A stretch of DNA of 64,000 bases from Streptomyces sp. S.PNR 29 (GCF_030386795.1 NZ_JANUQM010000015.1:186001-250000), one strand, 5' to 3'; positions 25,312-34,069 are shown, counted from the first letter of the stretch. A program made the numbers and translations. Notes: generated by a model from the sequence alone, not told the origin.

Positions 25312-26139
25312 ATGAGCGAGCCGACGACCAATGCCCCGCCGATCGTGCTGATCCACGGGCTTTGGATGACCGCCAGAAGCTGGGATCGCTGGGCGCAGTA
25401 TTACCGGGCGAAGGGCTACGAGGTGGTCGTGCCGACGTACCCAGGGTTCGAGATCGAGGTGGAGGCGCTGCGTGAAAAGCCCGAGATCATCGCCGCGGCA
25501 TCCGTCCCCGAAACCCTCGACCATCTCAGCGACGTGGTCGAGAACCTGGACCGTCCTCCGATCATCATGGGCCACTCCTTCGGCGGGACCTTCACCCAAC
25601 TCCTGGTCAACCGAGGGTTGGGCGCCGCCGCCGTGACGATCGACTCGGCGCCACCCGAGGGAGTGCGGGTGAACCCACCGTCTCAGATCAAGTCCCTGTT
25701 TCCGATCCTCGCCAACCCGGCCAACCGGCACCGCGCGGTGGGCTTCACCAAGGAGCAGTTCCACTACGCGTTCGCCAACACGTGCAGCAGGGAGGAGTCC
25801 GACGCGGCCTACGACCACCTCCACATCCCGGCGCCCGGCAGCTGGGTGTGGGCCTACGGCCTGATAGCCAACTGGAAGCCGGGCCACCAGGAGACCTGGG
25901 TCGACTACGACCTGGACGACCGGGCGCCGCTGCTGTTCATCATGGGCGGCAAGGACCACCTGATGCCGCCATCGGTGATCCGCTCCAACGCGAAGAAGTA
26001 CCGCAACTCCGAGGCGCTGACCGAGACCTACGAGTTCCCGGACCGCTCACACTTCACCGGTGTCGAACCCGGCTGGGAGCAGGTGGCCGATTACGCGCTC
26101 GAATGGGCGACCAGCCACGCCCGAACCCAGACGAGCTGA
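25312..26139 (+). CDS. Alpha/beta hydrolase
   Basis: A 275-residue serine hydrolase. IVLIHGLWMTARSWDRW holds the oxyanion-hole histidine-glycine, IIMGHSFGGTFTQLL is the nucleophile elbow (Ser in GHSFG), LLFIMGGKDHLMP carries the acid region and PDRSHFTGVEPGW the catalytic His. A GAAGGAGG ribosome site stands just before the ATG. The gene overlaps the start of the NmrA-like gene by 37 bases, which suggests they work together. The long alpha-helical cap and the sequence resemble lipase/esterase-like hydrolases acting on small esters or lactones; the substrate is unknown. Confidence 0.9.
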   Translation: MSEPTTNAPPIVLIHGLWMTARSWDRWAQYYRAKGYEVVVPTYPGFEIEVEALREKPEIIAAASVPETLDHLSDVVENLDRPPIIMGHSFGGTFTQLLVNRGLGAAAVTIDSAPPEGVRVNPPSQIKSLFPILANPANRHRAVGFTKEQFHYAFANTCSREESDAAYDHLHIPAPGSWVWAYGLIANWKPGHQETWVDYDLDDRAPLLFIMGGKDHLMPPSVIRSNAKKYRNSEALTETYEFPDRSHFTGVEPGWEQVADYALEWATSHARTQTS

Positions 26140-26891
26140 CAAACCGCATCGTCGTCATCGGCGGCACCGGCAACATCGGTTCGAAACTCGTGCCGCAACT
26201 CGCCCAGCACGGCCACGACACGGTGGCGGCAGCACCAACGACAGGGGTCAACACCCTCACCGGCGAAGGACTCACCGACGCGCTGGCCGGCGCATCCGTG
26301 GTGATCGATGTATCGAACTCGCCGTCCTTCGAAGACAGCACGGTGATGAGGTTGTTCGAGACCTCCACGCGCGATCTGCTCGCCGCCGAAGCCGCAGCCG
26401 ACGTCGCCCACCACGTCGCACTATCGGTGGTGGGGGCCGAGCGATTGCCCGAGAGCGGCTACTTCCAGGCGAAAGTCGCTCAGGAGCAGCTGATCGATAA
26501 ATCCTCGATCCCGTACTCGATCGTGCACGCGACACAGTTCTTCGAGTTCGTCGCGAGCGTCGCCGACGACGCCACCGCCGACGGCACGGTCCGGCTGGCC
26601 CCGGTGCTCTTCCAACCCATCGCGGGCGACGACGTCGCCCAGGCGGTGGACCGAATCTCGACCGGGCCGCCGCTGAACGGCAGGGTCGACGTCGCCGGGC
26701 CCGAGCGGTTCCAGATGGACGAGTTCTTCCGGCAGGCCCTAGCTGCCCGCAACGACCCGCGTGAGGTCGTCACGGACCCCCACGCCCGCTACTTCGGAGC
26801 CGAACTGAGCGAGGGAACTCTGGTGCCGGGCAGCGACGCGATCCTCGGCGAGACCCGCTACAGCGACTGGCCGGGCCGGACAGCGGCCTGA
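26103..26891 (+). CDS. NmrA-like NAD(P)-binding oxidoreductase
   Basis: A 262-residue atypical short-chain dehydrogenase. The nucleotide-binding motif is IVVIGGTGNIGSKLV, followed by VVIDVSNSPSFED and a YFQAKVAQEQL segment in the place of the catalytic Tyr/Lys region. The only suitable start upstream of the glycine motif in this frame is the ATG at 26103, inside the hydrolase gene, so the first dozen residues are non-homologous. Members of this group reduce or sense NAD(P)-linked substrates. Coupling to a hydrolase suggests a short catabolic or detoxifying module. Confidence 0.85.
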   Translation: MGDQPRPNPDELTNRIVVIGGTGNIGSKLVPQLAQHGHDTVAAAPTTGVNTLTGEGLTDALAGASVVIDVSNSPSFEDSTVMRLFETSTRDLLAAEAAADVAHHVALSVVGAERLPESGYFQAKVAQEQLIDKSSIPYSIVHATQFFEFVASVADDATADGTVRLAPVLFQPIAGDDVAQAVDRISTGPPLNGRVDVAGPERFQMDEFFRQALAARNDPREVVTDPHARYFGAELSEGTLVPGSDAILGETRYSDWPGRTAA

Positions 26892-27073
26892 CGGTCCCCG
26901 ACCTACGCCTCCCGGGCCCCGTATCGACGAGGCGGAAGCGGAGCGCGTCGCGGCTACCGAAGCCCGCAACCGCGACCGCGTGGGACGGTTGCGTTCGTCC
27001 GCAGACAACGCGCAGGCGCACTGGCCGCCAGCACGCCGACACCGGGGACCTCGTCACCACCCATCCAACCGCC

Positions 27074-27105
27074 AACCCGGTGAACCTATGCGGTCACAGC
27101 ACTAG
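27074..27105 (+). repeat. IS630-type terminal repeat, copy 2
   Basis: Matches the repeat at 23311-23342 around the core CTATGCGGTCA and ends in the same CTAG. No transposase remnant is next to it. It lies immediately before the ribosome site of the truncated oxidoreductase gene at 27124. Confidence 0.5.
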
Positions 27106-27123
27106 ATACGGGGAGGTGTCCAA

Positions 27124-27503
27124 ATGAAGGCGATTGTGGTGACGGATCAGGCCGCGAGGACGGCCAGGATGAAGCTGGTGGAGCGGCCCGAGCCGGATGC
27201 GGAGAGGCTCGCCAGCCTCTCGGGCGCGAACTACGGCGATGTCGTCGTCGAAGTTCATGCGTCGGGATTCACCGGGAATGAGCTGGAGTGGCCCTCGACC
27301 TGGACCGATCGCCTCGGCCGCCGACCGCACGCCGTCGATCCCCGGCCACGAGCTGGCCGGAGTGGTCACCGCCCTCAGCTATGGCACAACCGCCCTGTCG
27401 GTTAGGACAGCGGGTGTTCGGCCTCACGGACTGGACGCGCGACGGCACCCTCGCGGAGTATGTCGTCGTCGAGGCACGCGCCCTTGCGCCGCTGCCGAGC
27501 CAC
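27124..27503 (+). pseudogene. N-terminal part of quinone oxidoreductase-like gene, frameshifted
   Basis: An intact GGGGAGG ribosome site and ATG begin MKAIVVTDQAARTARMKLV, typical of zinc-independent quinone oxidoreductases. Homology moves to a second frame (TPSIPGHELAGVVTALSYGT) near 27325 and to a third (GQRVFGLTDWTRDGTLAEYV) near 27405, then fades after LAPLP at about 27503. Thus only residues 1 to about 105 are represented. The C-terminal counterpart at 21852-22369 starts at about residue 128 and the two do not overlap. Confidence 0.75.
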
Positions 27504-27892
27504 AGGCACGGTCCATCAGCGGACGAATCCACCATGCACGCGCGAAGGCCTGCACGCATCCCGTCGCCACGCACATTCGGCGCGGGCGACGGCATCGACG
27601 CCGTCGAATGCCTCGTGGCCGGGACTGCCAGTGGCTCACGGCCTTGTGCCCGGGTGCCGGAGCTTGGTCTTATGCCGTGCTCACGGCGCCTACCTGCCGT
27701 TTCCCGCTGATGTGCCCTGCGGCAGACGAAGCGCTCTCGGGCTGCGGGTAGTGCTCAGCCCTGGCGGGCCGGGCCGGTGCCTGCCTGGCCCGCGTCTTTG
27801 GGGCGGCCGTGAGCCGGAGCACGGTCCCGCGCCTGGTCGACGTTCGTCCGGAACCGGGGGTGCCCGCGCCGCGCGTGGGCGGTCGCGACGAA
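27504..27892. other. Gene-free stretch
   Basis: About 390 bases after the broken oxidoreductase with no supported gene. Short Arg/Ala-rich frames occur on both strands without recognisable motifs. Probably degraded flank of the rearranged locus. Confidence 0.4.
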
Positions 27893-29101
27893 TCAATCCG
27901 CCTCCTTCTCGGGCCCCGATCTTGCGGATCCCCGTGAACGGTTCAGCAATGGCAAGGCCGTCAGAGGAAACACGACCACTGACAGCAGGCCTGCCGCCAC
28001 CAGCGCGGCGGCGTTAGCCGGTCGGATTGCCTCCAACTTCAAGCCGATCGTCGTCGCAGCCACGATGACCGGGAGCGAGGTGGCCTGCAAGAGTCCGCTG
28101 GCCATGACCTCGGCGCGCGAGAGGCCGGCGCTGTGGTAGACCAACGCGGGCACTCCACGAACGAGGAGGAGCGCGGCAAGGAACATGGGTACCCGCAACG
28201 CCGTTCCGGCGTCCGCGAACAGGGCTCCAAGGTCGAACTGGATGCCGCTCGTCACGAAGAAGACCGGGATGAGAAAGCCATAGCCGAGGCCCTCCAGTTT
28301 GACGTGGAACTGCGGGTGCGTCTGTTCGGAGTCGGGGTCGACCAGCCGTAGCACGGCCCCTGCGATGAAGGCACCCAGAACGGCCTCGAATCCGAGATGC
28401 AGGGCGACCGCGGACAGACCAACGATCAGAACCATTGTCAAGCGGACCCTGACTTGAGCGCTCGTGTCCGCCAGGTTCATCACCGTCTGGGACAGCCACA
28501 TGGAGCGTCCTGCGCGTATTGAGGCCACCACGATGAGCACCATCAGGCAAGCAAGGCCGAGCAGGAGAAGCAGCCTGGAAGCCGGGCCCGATGCATGCTC
28601 GGAGAAGAACAGCGACAGCAGCACCACAGCGCTGATCTCACCTGCCGAGCCTCCACCGATGGTCAGCTGGCCAACTGGCCGGTCGACCGCGCCGGCGTCC
28701 TCGAGGATCGGGACCAGAAGTCCCAGAGACGTGGCCACCAGCGCGGTGCCGAGGAGCAGCGGGCTCTCGAACAACCCGGCGATGTGCAGCATCCAGCCGA
28801 CGGCTGCGGCCAGCGCAAGTGTGCCGGCCAGACCAATGCCGACGAGCCTCGCCCGCGGCCCGCGTAGTTGCTTGAAGTCGATCTCGAGCCCGGCAAGGAA
28901 CAACAGGAAGCACAGTCCAATGATCGACAAGGCCTGAACGGTGGCGTCCGGCTGCACCACATTCAGCACCGCCGGGCCAAGAACGACGCCAGCCACGATC
29001 TCGAGGACCGGGCCCGGGAGAGGGACGCGGGGCACCAGGGCGAGGAGGAAGGGGACGCCGGCGGCTACCGCGAGAACGATGACCAGGTTGTCGTACGACA
29101 T
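27893..29101 (-). CDS. Kef-type cation:proton antiporter (CPA2 family)
   Basis: A 402-residue membrane protein with about 12 helices. Features of CPA2 antiporters are the early PGPVLEIVAGVVLGP segment, FLLFLAGLEIDFKQL, and the long alternation of helices that follows. It lacks a C-terminal TrkA-N or universal stress domain, so regulation by nucleotides is not evident. The ATG at 29101 begins MSYDNLVIVL, where the first helix starts. A different, broken antiporter gene of the same superfamily lies at 34950-35395. Confidence 0.85.
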   Translation of the reverse strand: MSYDNLVIVLAVAAGVPFLLALVPRVPLPGPVLEIVAGVVLGPAVLNVVQPDATVQALSIIGLCFLLFLAGLEIDFKQLRGPRARLVGIGLAGTLALAAAVGWMLHIAGLFESPLLLGTALVATSLGLLVPILEDAGAVDRPVGQLTIGGGSAGEISAVVLLSLFFSEHASGPASRLLLLLGLACLMVLIVVASIRAGRSMWLSQTVMNLADTSAQVRVRLTMVLIVGLSAVALHLGFEAVLGAFIAGAVLRLVDPDSEQTHPQFHVKLEGLGYGFLIPVFFVTSGIQFDLGALFADAGTALRVPMFLAALLLVRGVPALVYHSAGLSRAEVMASGLLQATSLPVIVAATTIGLKLEAIRPANAAALVAAGLLSVVVFPLTALPLLNRSRGSARSGPEKEAD

Positions 29102-29441
29102 CGTGACTCCGGCGGCCGGTCGGCGGGGCAAGGTTCTGACCCAGATTGCCCCATCCGCGATGGTGTTATGGCCGGTCGAAGAACGAGAAGGTCACTGATA
29201 TCCAACGGAGATCCGTGGGTCTGGAACGAACCTCCAGGGTGCGGTGGCTGCGGGCCTCACTGATGTGGGGGCGTGGAGCGTTCAGGCTCCGGCAGTGTCG
29301 ACGATGATGTTGGTGCGACCGTCAAGGTGGCCGATTCCACCGTGTACGCCACGGTCGGCGGCTTCCGGGCTGCTGATCGTGACGGAGGCGAGAATGCTCA
29401 CAGTTGGTTACGCTGTCGATACGATGGGTGGTGAGCGACGC
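29102..29441. other. Intergenic region between divergent antiporter and oxidoreductase operons
   Basis: About 340 bases between divergent genes that should hold both promoters. No clear -35/-10 pair, hairpin or repeat stands out. Short frames here show no recognised motif. Confidence 0.4.
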
Positions 29442-30035
29442 ATGGTCACGCGCGGATTCACGGGACGTCCTCGACGCACGGAAGGCGCGGTCCCGCCGGG
29501 GCAGTTCGTCACCAGTGACTTCCCGGTCCTCACGGCGGGCCCGACCCAGCACGTACCGACCCGCGCGTGGGAGCTGGTGGTCACCGACGGGACCACGGAG
29601 AGGACCTACGCGTGGGCATCGCTGCGCGATCTGGGCGTGGTGGACCTGACCACCGACATTCACTGCGTCACGCACTGGTCCAAGCTGGGGACGACCTGGC
29701 AGGGCGTTCCGGTGGCGGCCGTGCTGGAGGACGCCGGGGTGGCCGACGAGCCCTACGCGCTGGTGTCCTCGTACGGCGGCTACACCACGAACGTCCCGGT
29801 GGAGGACCTGGTGGACCGCGACGCGATAGTCGCGGTGGGCTACGAGGGCGGTCCGATCCCGGCCGAGCACGGCGGGCCGGTCCGGCTGCTGGTGCCGCAC
29901 CTGTATCTGTGGAAGTCTGCCAAGTGGTTGCGCGGGATCCGGGTGATGCCCGAGGACGAGCTAGGGTTCTGGGAGAACGCCGGCTACCACCACCGCGGTG
30001 ACCCGTTCCTCGAACAGCGCTACTACGGTGACTGA
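29442..30035 (+). CDS. Sulfite oxidase-like molybdopterin oxidoreductase
   Basis: A 197-residue protein of the SUOX/YedY-type molybdopterin fold. The molybdenum-ligating cysteine lies in TDIHCVTHWSKLGTTWQGVP (Cys75). The Moco-domain end GPVRLLVPHLYLWKSAKWLRG is typical. The ATG at 29442, preceded by GGTGAG, gives the usual length of about 200 residues for the small actinobacterial members; upstream ATGs would add non-conserved sequence. It has no Tat signal, so it is probably cytoplasmic. The stop overlaps the GTG start of a flavin reductase gene, its likely electron partner. Confidence 0.88.
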   Translation: MVTRGFTGRPRRTEGAVPPGQFVTSDFPVLTAGPTQHVPTRAWELVVTDGTTERTYAWASLRDLGVVDLTTDIHCVTHWSKLGTTWQGVPVAAVLEDAGVADEPYALVSSYGGYTTNVPVEDLVDRDAIVAVGYEGGPIPAEHGGPVRLLVPHLYLWKSAKWLRGIRVMPEDELGFWENAGYHHRGDPFLEQRYYGD

Positions 30036-30765
30036 CCGTTCAGCCATGCCACCGCGCGTGCGCCCCGTTCACGGCTGGCGAGCCGCCACTGTGGCCGGTA
30101 CGGCGCGTGAGAGCGCCTCGGCGCGCAGCATCCGGCTCGCCGTCGCCGGCTGGCCGGGGCATGTCGCCGGCCAGCACATCGACGTCCGGCTCACCGCCGA
30201 GGACGGGTACCAGGCCACCCGCAGCTTCTCGCTGTCCTCCGCGCCCGGGGAGGCGCCGCAGATCACCGTGGAACGCGTGGACGACGGCGAAGTGTCTCCG
30301 TACCTGGTCGACGTCGCCACCGACGGTGATGCCCTGGAGGTCATGGGACCGGTGGGGGGCTATTTCGTGTGGCAGCCCGGCGACGACGTACCGCTGCTCC
30401 TGGTCGCCGGCGGCTCCGGCATCGCGCCGATGCGCGCCATCTGGCGGGCCGCCCGCGCTCACGGCACTCCGGTGCGACTGGTGTACTCCGCGCGCACCGC
30501 GGACCGGGTCATCTTCGCCGACGAGCTGCGCAGTCCCAACGGGCCGGAGAGCACCGTCCACCTGACCCGGGAACGCGCGGCGGGGTTCGAGCACGGCCGG
30601 CTGAGAGCCGAGCAGCTGAGCGCGCTGCTTCGTCCGGGTGGTGTTCGCGAGCCGCGGCTGCGGGCTTACGTGTCCGGCCCGACCGCCTTCGTCGAGGAAG
30701 CCGCCCGCGGACTGATCGGCGCCGGCTTGGACGCCGACTCGTTGAGGACCGAGAGGTTCGGATAG
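30028..30765 (+). CDS. Ferredoxin-NADP reductase-like FAD/NAD(P)-binding protein
   Basis: A 245-residue flavoprotein. The FAD domain carries ATRSFSLSSAPGE (the RxxS-type flavin motif), then LEVMGPVGGYFVW. The NAD(P) domain has LLLVAGGSGIAPMRAIWR and ends with the cytochrome b5 reductase-like YVSGPTAFVEEAARGL. The GTG at 30028 overlaps the molybdenum enzyme stop by 8 bases, which is why I prefer it to the upstream GTG at 29998. It presumably exchanges electrons between NAD(P)H and the molybdopterin protein. Confidence 0.88.
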   Translation: MTDRSAMPPRVRPVHGWRAATVAGTARESASARSIRLAVAGWPGHVAGQHIDVRLTAEDGYQATRSFSLSSAPGEAPQITVERVDDGEVSPYLVDVATDGDALEVMGPVGGYFVWQPGDDVPLLLVAGGSGIAPMRAIWRAARAHGTPVRLVYSARTADRVIFADELRSPNGPESTVHLTRERAAGFEHGRLRAEQLSALLRPGGVREPRLRAYVSGPTAFVEEAARGLIGAGLDADSLRTERFG

Positions 30766-30775
30766 GAGGCCCGCA

Positions 30776-31066
30776 GTGAACGCAGAGGAAGACCTCCTCT
30801 CCGTGCCCCCGGAGGACGGCTATGTGGACGGCAACGCCGTCGCCGGGGCGATGTCCCTGGCTCTGGGCCGGGACGCAACCACGATCGTCCTGGAGTGTGC
30901 CGAGTGCGGGGATCGGCACCGCGTCGCCGAGTCCAGGGTCTATCTGCGCTGTCCCGGCATGGTGGTGCGCTGTCCGGCGTGCTCGGCGTGCGAGGTGCTG
31001 CTCGTCGACCGACCACGCCGGCTCCAGCTCACCCTGATGTCGGTCCGTACCTTGGGGCTGCCGTGA
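30776..31066 (+). CDS. DUF6510 zinc-ribbon-like protein
   Basis: A 96-residue protein. After an N-terminal DGNAVAGAMSLALGRD segment, two Cys pairs (CAECGDRH and CPACSAC, with a third Cys between) form a likely zinc ribbon at about residues 40-68, followed by a short basic C-terminal strand. This matches the DUF6510 type, which I know mainly from this same gene neighbourhood. It lies ten bases after the reductase gene and overlaps the next frame. A structural or electron-transfer adaptor role is possible. Confidence 0.7.
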   Translation: MNAEEDLLSVPPEDGYVDGNAVAGAMSLALGRDATTIVLECAECGDRHRVAESRVYLRCPGMVVRCPACSACEVLLVDRPRRLQLTLMSVRTLGLP

Positions 31067-31510
31067 CCCCCGCCCCGCCGGGCGAAGACCTAGAGGCGGT
31101 GGCCGAGCGGCGTGCTCGGGCGGCCCGGTCGCTGGCATGCGCGGACATCGTCGACGCCCTCGGACGAATCCATCGGCACCACGCACACATTCACGACCTC
31201 GTCACTCCGACACCAGGCCGGGTCCTGTTCGGGCCGGCGGTCACGATCTCCTTCTTGCCCTCCTGTTCGGTGATGGTGGACCCCGAGACCCACACCTTCG
31301 GCGCTCTGCTGCAGTCCTACCCCTTCGCGGCCTACTGTTCCGCGGAGGCAGTACGTCTTCGCCGACGACTCCGGCGCGGTGGTGATCCCCGAACCCGACA
31401 TCGACGCCGTGCTCGACGGAGCCGTGACGGTGGGCAAGGAGGAGGCCGCGTTCCGTGCCAGGGTCGAGCAGGAGCGCACAACCGGCGGAGCCGGCACCGA
31501 AGGACAGTGA
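31063..31510 (+). pseudogene. RraA family gene with two internal deletions
   Basis: Starts with a GTG overlapping the DUF6510 stop, so it was the fourth gene of the operon. The N-terminal part (SLACADIVDALGRIHRHHAHIHDL, GRVLFGPAVTISFLP) is RraA-like. HTFGALL is then joined to YPFAAYCSAEAV, skipping the usual substrate-binding GG(N/G) region. After another loss and frame change, YVFADDSGAVVIPEPDIDAVL leads to a normal end at 31510. Intact relatives are over 200 residues; only about 150 are represented here. The protein is almost certainly inactive. Confidence 0.75.
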
Positions 31511-31683
31511 GAACGCTGACACACCAGGGCAACGAGGGACGTCACTCCGGCCGAAGCGGGCTCTGCGAGTCAAGCTCGCTCGGGGCGCCATGACCTCGCG
31601 TCGCCGACATGGTCGGATCGCGCGGTTCCCGGTGTTCCTGCCCGACCCGGCCGGTAGTGTTGCGCTGGTCAGGATGGGGGATG

Positions 31684-31812
31684 TCAGCAGCCGTTGAGGA
31701 CCGAGGACAGGGCGCTCTTCTCGGTGGAGTCGACCGACATGCCGTAGTAGTTCACCTGGACCCAGGCGCGGGCGTAGGTGCAGCGGTACGCGGTGCGGGA
31801 GGGCCACCAGGT
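31684..31812 (-). pseudogene. 3' fragment of HNH (DUF1524-type) endonuclease gene
   Basis: Read on the minus strand this encodes a C-terminus with RTAYRCTYARAWVQVNYY, then SVDSTEKSALSSVLNGC and a stop at 31684. The pattern of an Arg-Cys-x-Tyr helix, then a strand and a final conserved Cys is typical of secreted HNH family nucleases in Streptomyces. The rest of the gene, including the HNH motif, is absent; the homology stops near 31812. Confidence 0.6.
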
Positions 31813-31996
31813 GCCAGGGTCTTGGTCGCCCGCTGTGGGAGGCCCTCGCCCACGAGGCCGTCACCGGCCCGCTCGAGCACTCCCAGGCCCTCGCCGTAAC
31901 CCTCGCGCACGCCGCCCAGGCCGTCACCCGCCCAGTGTTCGACCCCACCGGCGTCGACGACCTCACGGCAGACTGGACGACAGCCCAGCGCACCAC
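31813..31996 (+). other. Short coding-like fragment, unassigned
   Basis: Without a start codon, one plus-strand frame reads LWEALAHEAVTGPLEHSQAL and continues with balanced, helix-forming composition up to the IS630 end. It looks like the end or middle of a real protein gene, but I do not recognise it. Confidence 0.3.
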
Positions 31997-32057
31997 CGGT
32001 GATACCGCACAGAGCAGGCCCCGGTCAGCCGTATGCGGCAACACGAGTTCAACCTCA
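31997..32057 (-). repeat. Solo left end of the IS630-type element, inverted
   Basis: The 61 bases match the first 61 bases of the element at 20937-20997 in reverse orientation, with four differences by my count. Beyond base 61 the similarity stops. This is a remnant of a second insertion of the same element, 11 kb away and facing the other way. Confidence 0.85.
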
Positions 32058-32351
32058 GTAATCGGTGGGTGACCGGGGAGTCGTCGACACCCTAAGGACA
32101 GAGGTTGGGTGTGCGGGGGTGGCTGGGAGGTGTGCGGCGGAGTGACGGCAAAGGATCATGTGCCGTCGGCTCCGGTAGCATCGGCGACATGTCCGGTGCT
32201 TCCTGCGCGGCTGCTTGTGCCGCGGTGACGAGGACGCTCCGCTAGCGGCGGGGCGTTCTCTCACTTCTGTTGAACGTTCTGCCGCTCCGTGGTTGGACCG
32301 GAGCGGCATGTTCGTGCTGCTCGGAACTTCTTCTGGGCAACGGAGCAGTCG

Positions 32352-33767
32352 GTGTTTTCAGGCATTCTCTCTTCGCGCCGGGACGGATCGTCCCCAGTAC
32401 GTGCGTGGCTGGTGCTGTGCTGCATGGCCATGCTGCAGTTCTTCATCGCGGTCGACGTGACCGTGGTCAATGTCGCCCTACCCTCCATCGGCGCCGATTT
32501 CGGGGTCGACGGGCACGCCCTGACGTGGGTCGTGGTCGGGTACACGATCACCGGCGGCGGGCTGCTGATGCTCGGCGGCCGGCTGGGCGACGTGCTCGGC
32601 AGACGCCGCATCCTCCTGCTCGGCACAACGCTCTTCGGCACCGCGTCATTGCTGGCCGGGCTCGCGCCATCCTTCGCCGTGCTGGTGACAGCCCGGCTGA
32701 TGCAGGGTGCCGGAGAAGCGATCGCGCTTCCGGCAGCGATGGCAGTGATCGTGCTCATGTTCCCCGAGGGGCCGCTCAGGTCGCGGGCGCTGAGCGTGTG
32801 GGCGGCCGTCGCAAGCTGCGGCCTCGTTTTCGGATTCGTGGTCTCCGGGATCATCACCGAGCTGCTCGGCTGGCGGTGGATCTTCCTGGTGTCCGTGCCG
32901 TTCATCCTGGTCGTGCTCGTTGCCGCGGCCCTCCTCGTGCCGAGCGAAGGGACCGCCGAGCCCACACCACTGGACCTTCCCGGTTCGCTCCTGCTGATCG
33001 CGGCTCCGCTGCTGTTCACCCTCGGCGTCATCGCGGCAGGAGAGGCGGACAGCACGTTGCCATGGCTGCCGCCGACGGCGTTGGCCGGCGCGGTGGCGGC
33101 CGGAGCCCTGTTCGTCAAGGTCGAGCGCCGTTCACGGAACCCGCTCGTGCCGCTGCGGTTCTTCCGCAACCGGCCGCGTGTCCTGGCCAACCTCGCCACG
33201 GCTCTGCTGAGCGCGGCACTGTCAACCTCGTTCCTGCTGTTCACCTACTACCTGCAGGATCGGTTGGGTGCCGGCCCGCTCCAGGCCGGTCTGGCCATGC
33301 TGCCCCTGGCGGTGTCCCTGGTTGTGGCCTCGGTGCTGGTTCCTCGGCTGCTCGGAGGGTGGGGCGCCCGGGCCTGTGTCCTGGCCGGGATCGGCTTCAC
33401 CGTGCTGGCGATGGCAGCCATCGCTCTGGTCTCCGCCCTCGGGGCCACAGGCTGGGCGATGATTCCGGCCATGACGCTCATCGCGGCCGGGATGGGGTTC
33501 GGGATCGTCGGGCTGCAGTACGTCGCGGTGACCGGCGTGACCGGGGACGACGCCGGCATCGCCTCCGGCATCCAGCGAGCCGCCGACCAACTGGGCGGTT
33601 CCACCGGTGTCACGCTCTACGTCGGCATCGGGTTCGCTCCCGCTCTGGACGGTACCGACCCGTTCCTCGCCAGTAGCTCCCTCGCCGTCGCTGGGCTCGC
33701 TGTGGCTGGGTGCGTCGCCTGGCGAATCTCCCTGCCCGCCGCGGTGAGGGAGGAAACGCCCGGGTGA
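32352..33767 (+). CDS. MFS transporter, DHA2/EmrB-QacA type
   Basis: A 471-residue transporter with 14 likely helices. Typical motifs are ALPSIGADFGVDGHALTWVV in the first helices, GGRLGDVLGRRRILLLG (motif A) and ARLMQGAGEAIALPAAMAVI. I chose the GTG at 32352 because GGAG stands eight bases upstream and the first helix follows soon after; an ATG at 32289 is the alternative. It probably exports a drug or metabolite by proton antiport. No dedicated regulator adjoins it. The intergenic space before it holds only the solo IS630 end. Confidence 0.88.
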   Translation: MFSGILSSRRDGSSPVRAWLVLCCMAMLQFFIAVDVTVVNVALPSIGADFGVDGHALTWVVVGYTITGGGLLMLGGRLGDVLGRRRILLLGTTLFGTASLLAGLAPSFAVLVTARLMQGAGEAIALPAAMAVIVLMFPEGPLRSRALSVWAAVASCGLVFGFVVSGIITELLGWRWIFLVSVPFILVVLVAAALLVPSEGTAEPTPLDLPGSLLLIAAPLLFTLGVIAAGEADSTLPWLPPTALAGAVAAGALFVKVERRSRNPLVPLRFFRNRPRVLANLATALLSAALSTSFLLFTYYLQDRLGAGPLQAGLAMLPLAVSLVVASVLVPRLLGGWGARACVLAGIGFTVLAMAAIALVSALGATGWAMIPAMTLIAAGMGFGIVGLQYVAVTGVTGDDAGIASGIQRAADQLGGSTGVTLYVGIGFAPALDGTDPFLASSSLAVAGLAVAGCVAWRISLPAAVREETPG

Positions 33768-34069
33768 TCTTGGACAGAGCTGCGCTCGTCCGGCGGTCCG
33801 GCTGGGCCGGGCGCAGCCCTGGAAAACAACAGGTCCACGATCACCACCGGCCAAGCAGAAGGTCACGTGCCCGTCCTGCCTCATCCATCACCGACCCTCT
33901 GTGGAGCGGCCGCTTCCCGTTGTCCGCGTACATCAGCTACCACGACGTGTGTTGTGGGTTGGTCATCTGCCCAATGTCCACGACGCCTGCGGTCTCAATA
34001 GGGTGAGGGCGAGTATCAACTCTCGGAGCCGCCGACGCCATGATCAAGAACTCCATGCGGTTTTTGAGG
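33768..34069. other. Gene-free stretch
   Basis: About 300 bases between convergent features, the MFS gene and the LuxR fragment. No recognisable gene; GC-rich short repeats are present but no strong terminator hairpin. Confidence 0.35.

Noticed and set aside
24082..25959. A 625-residue minus-strand frame covering the hydrolase gene
   Set aside because: No recognisable domain, and it runs antisense to a well-supported alpha/beta hydrolase gene.
26900..27070. IS630 transposase remnant before the terminal repeat at 27074
   Set aside because: The frame here (Glu/Arg-rich) does not match the IS630 C-terminus seen at 23250-23308, so only the end repeat was kept.
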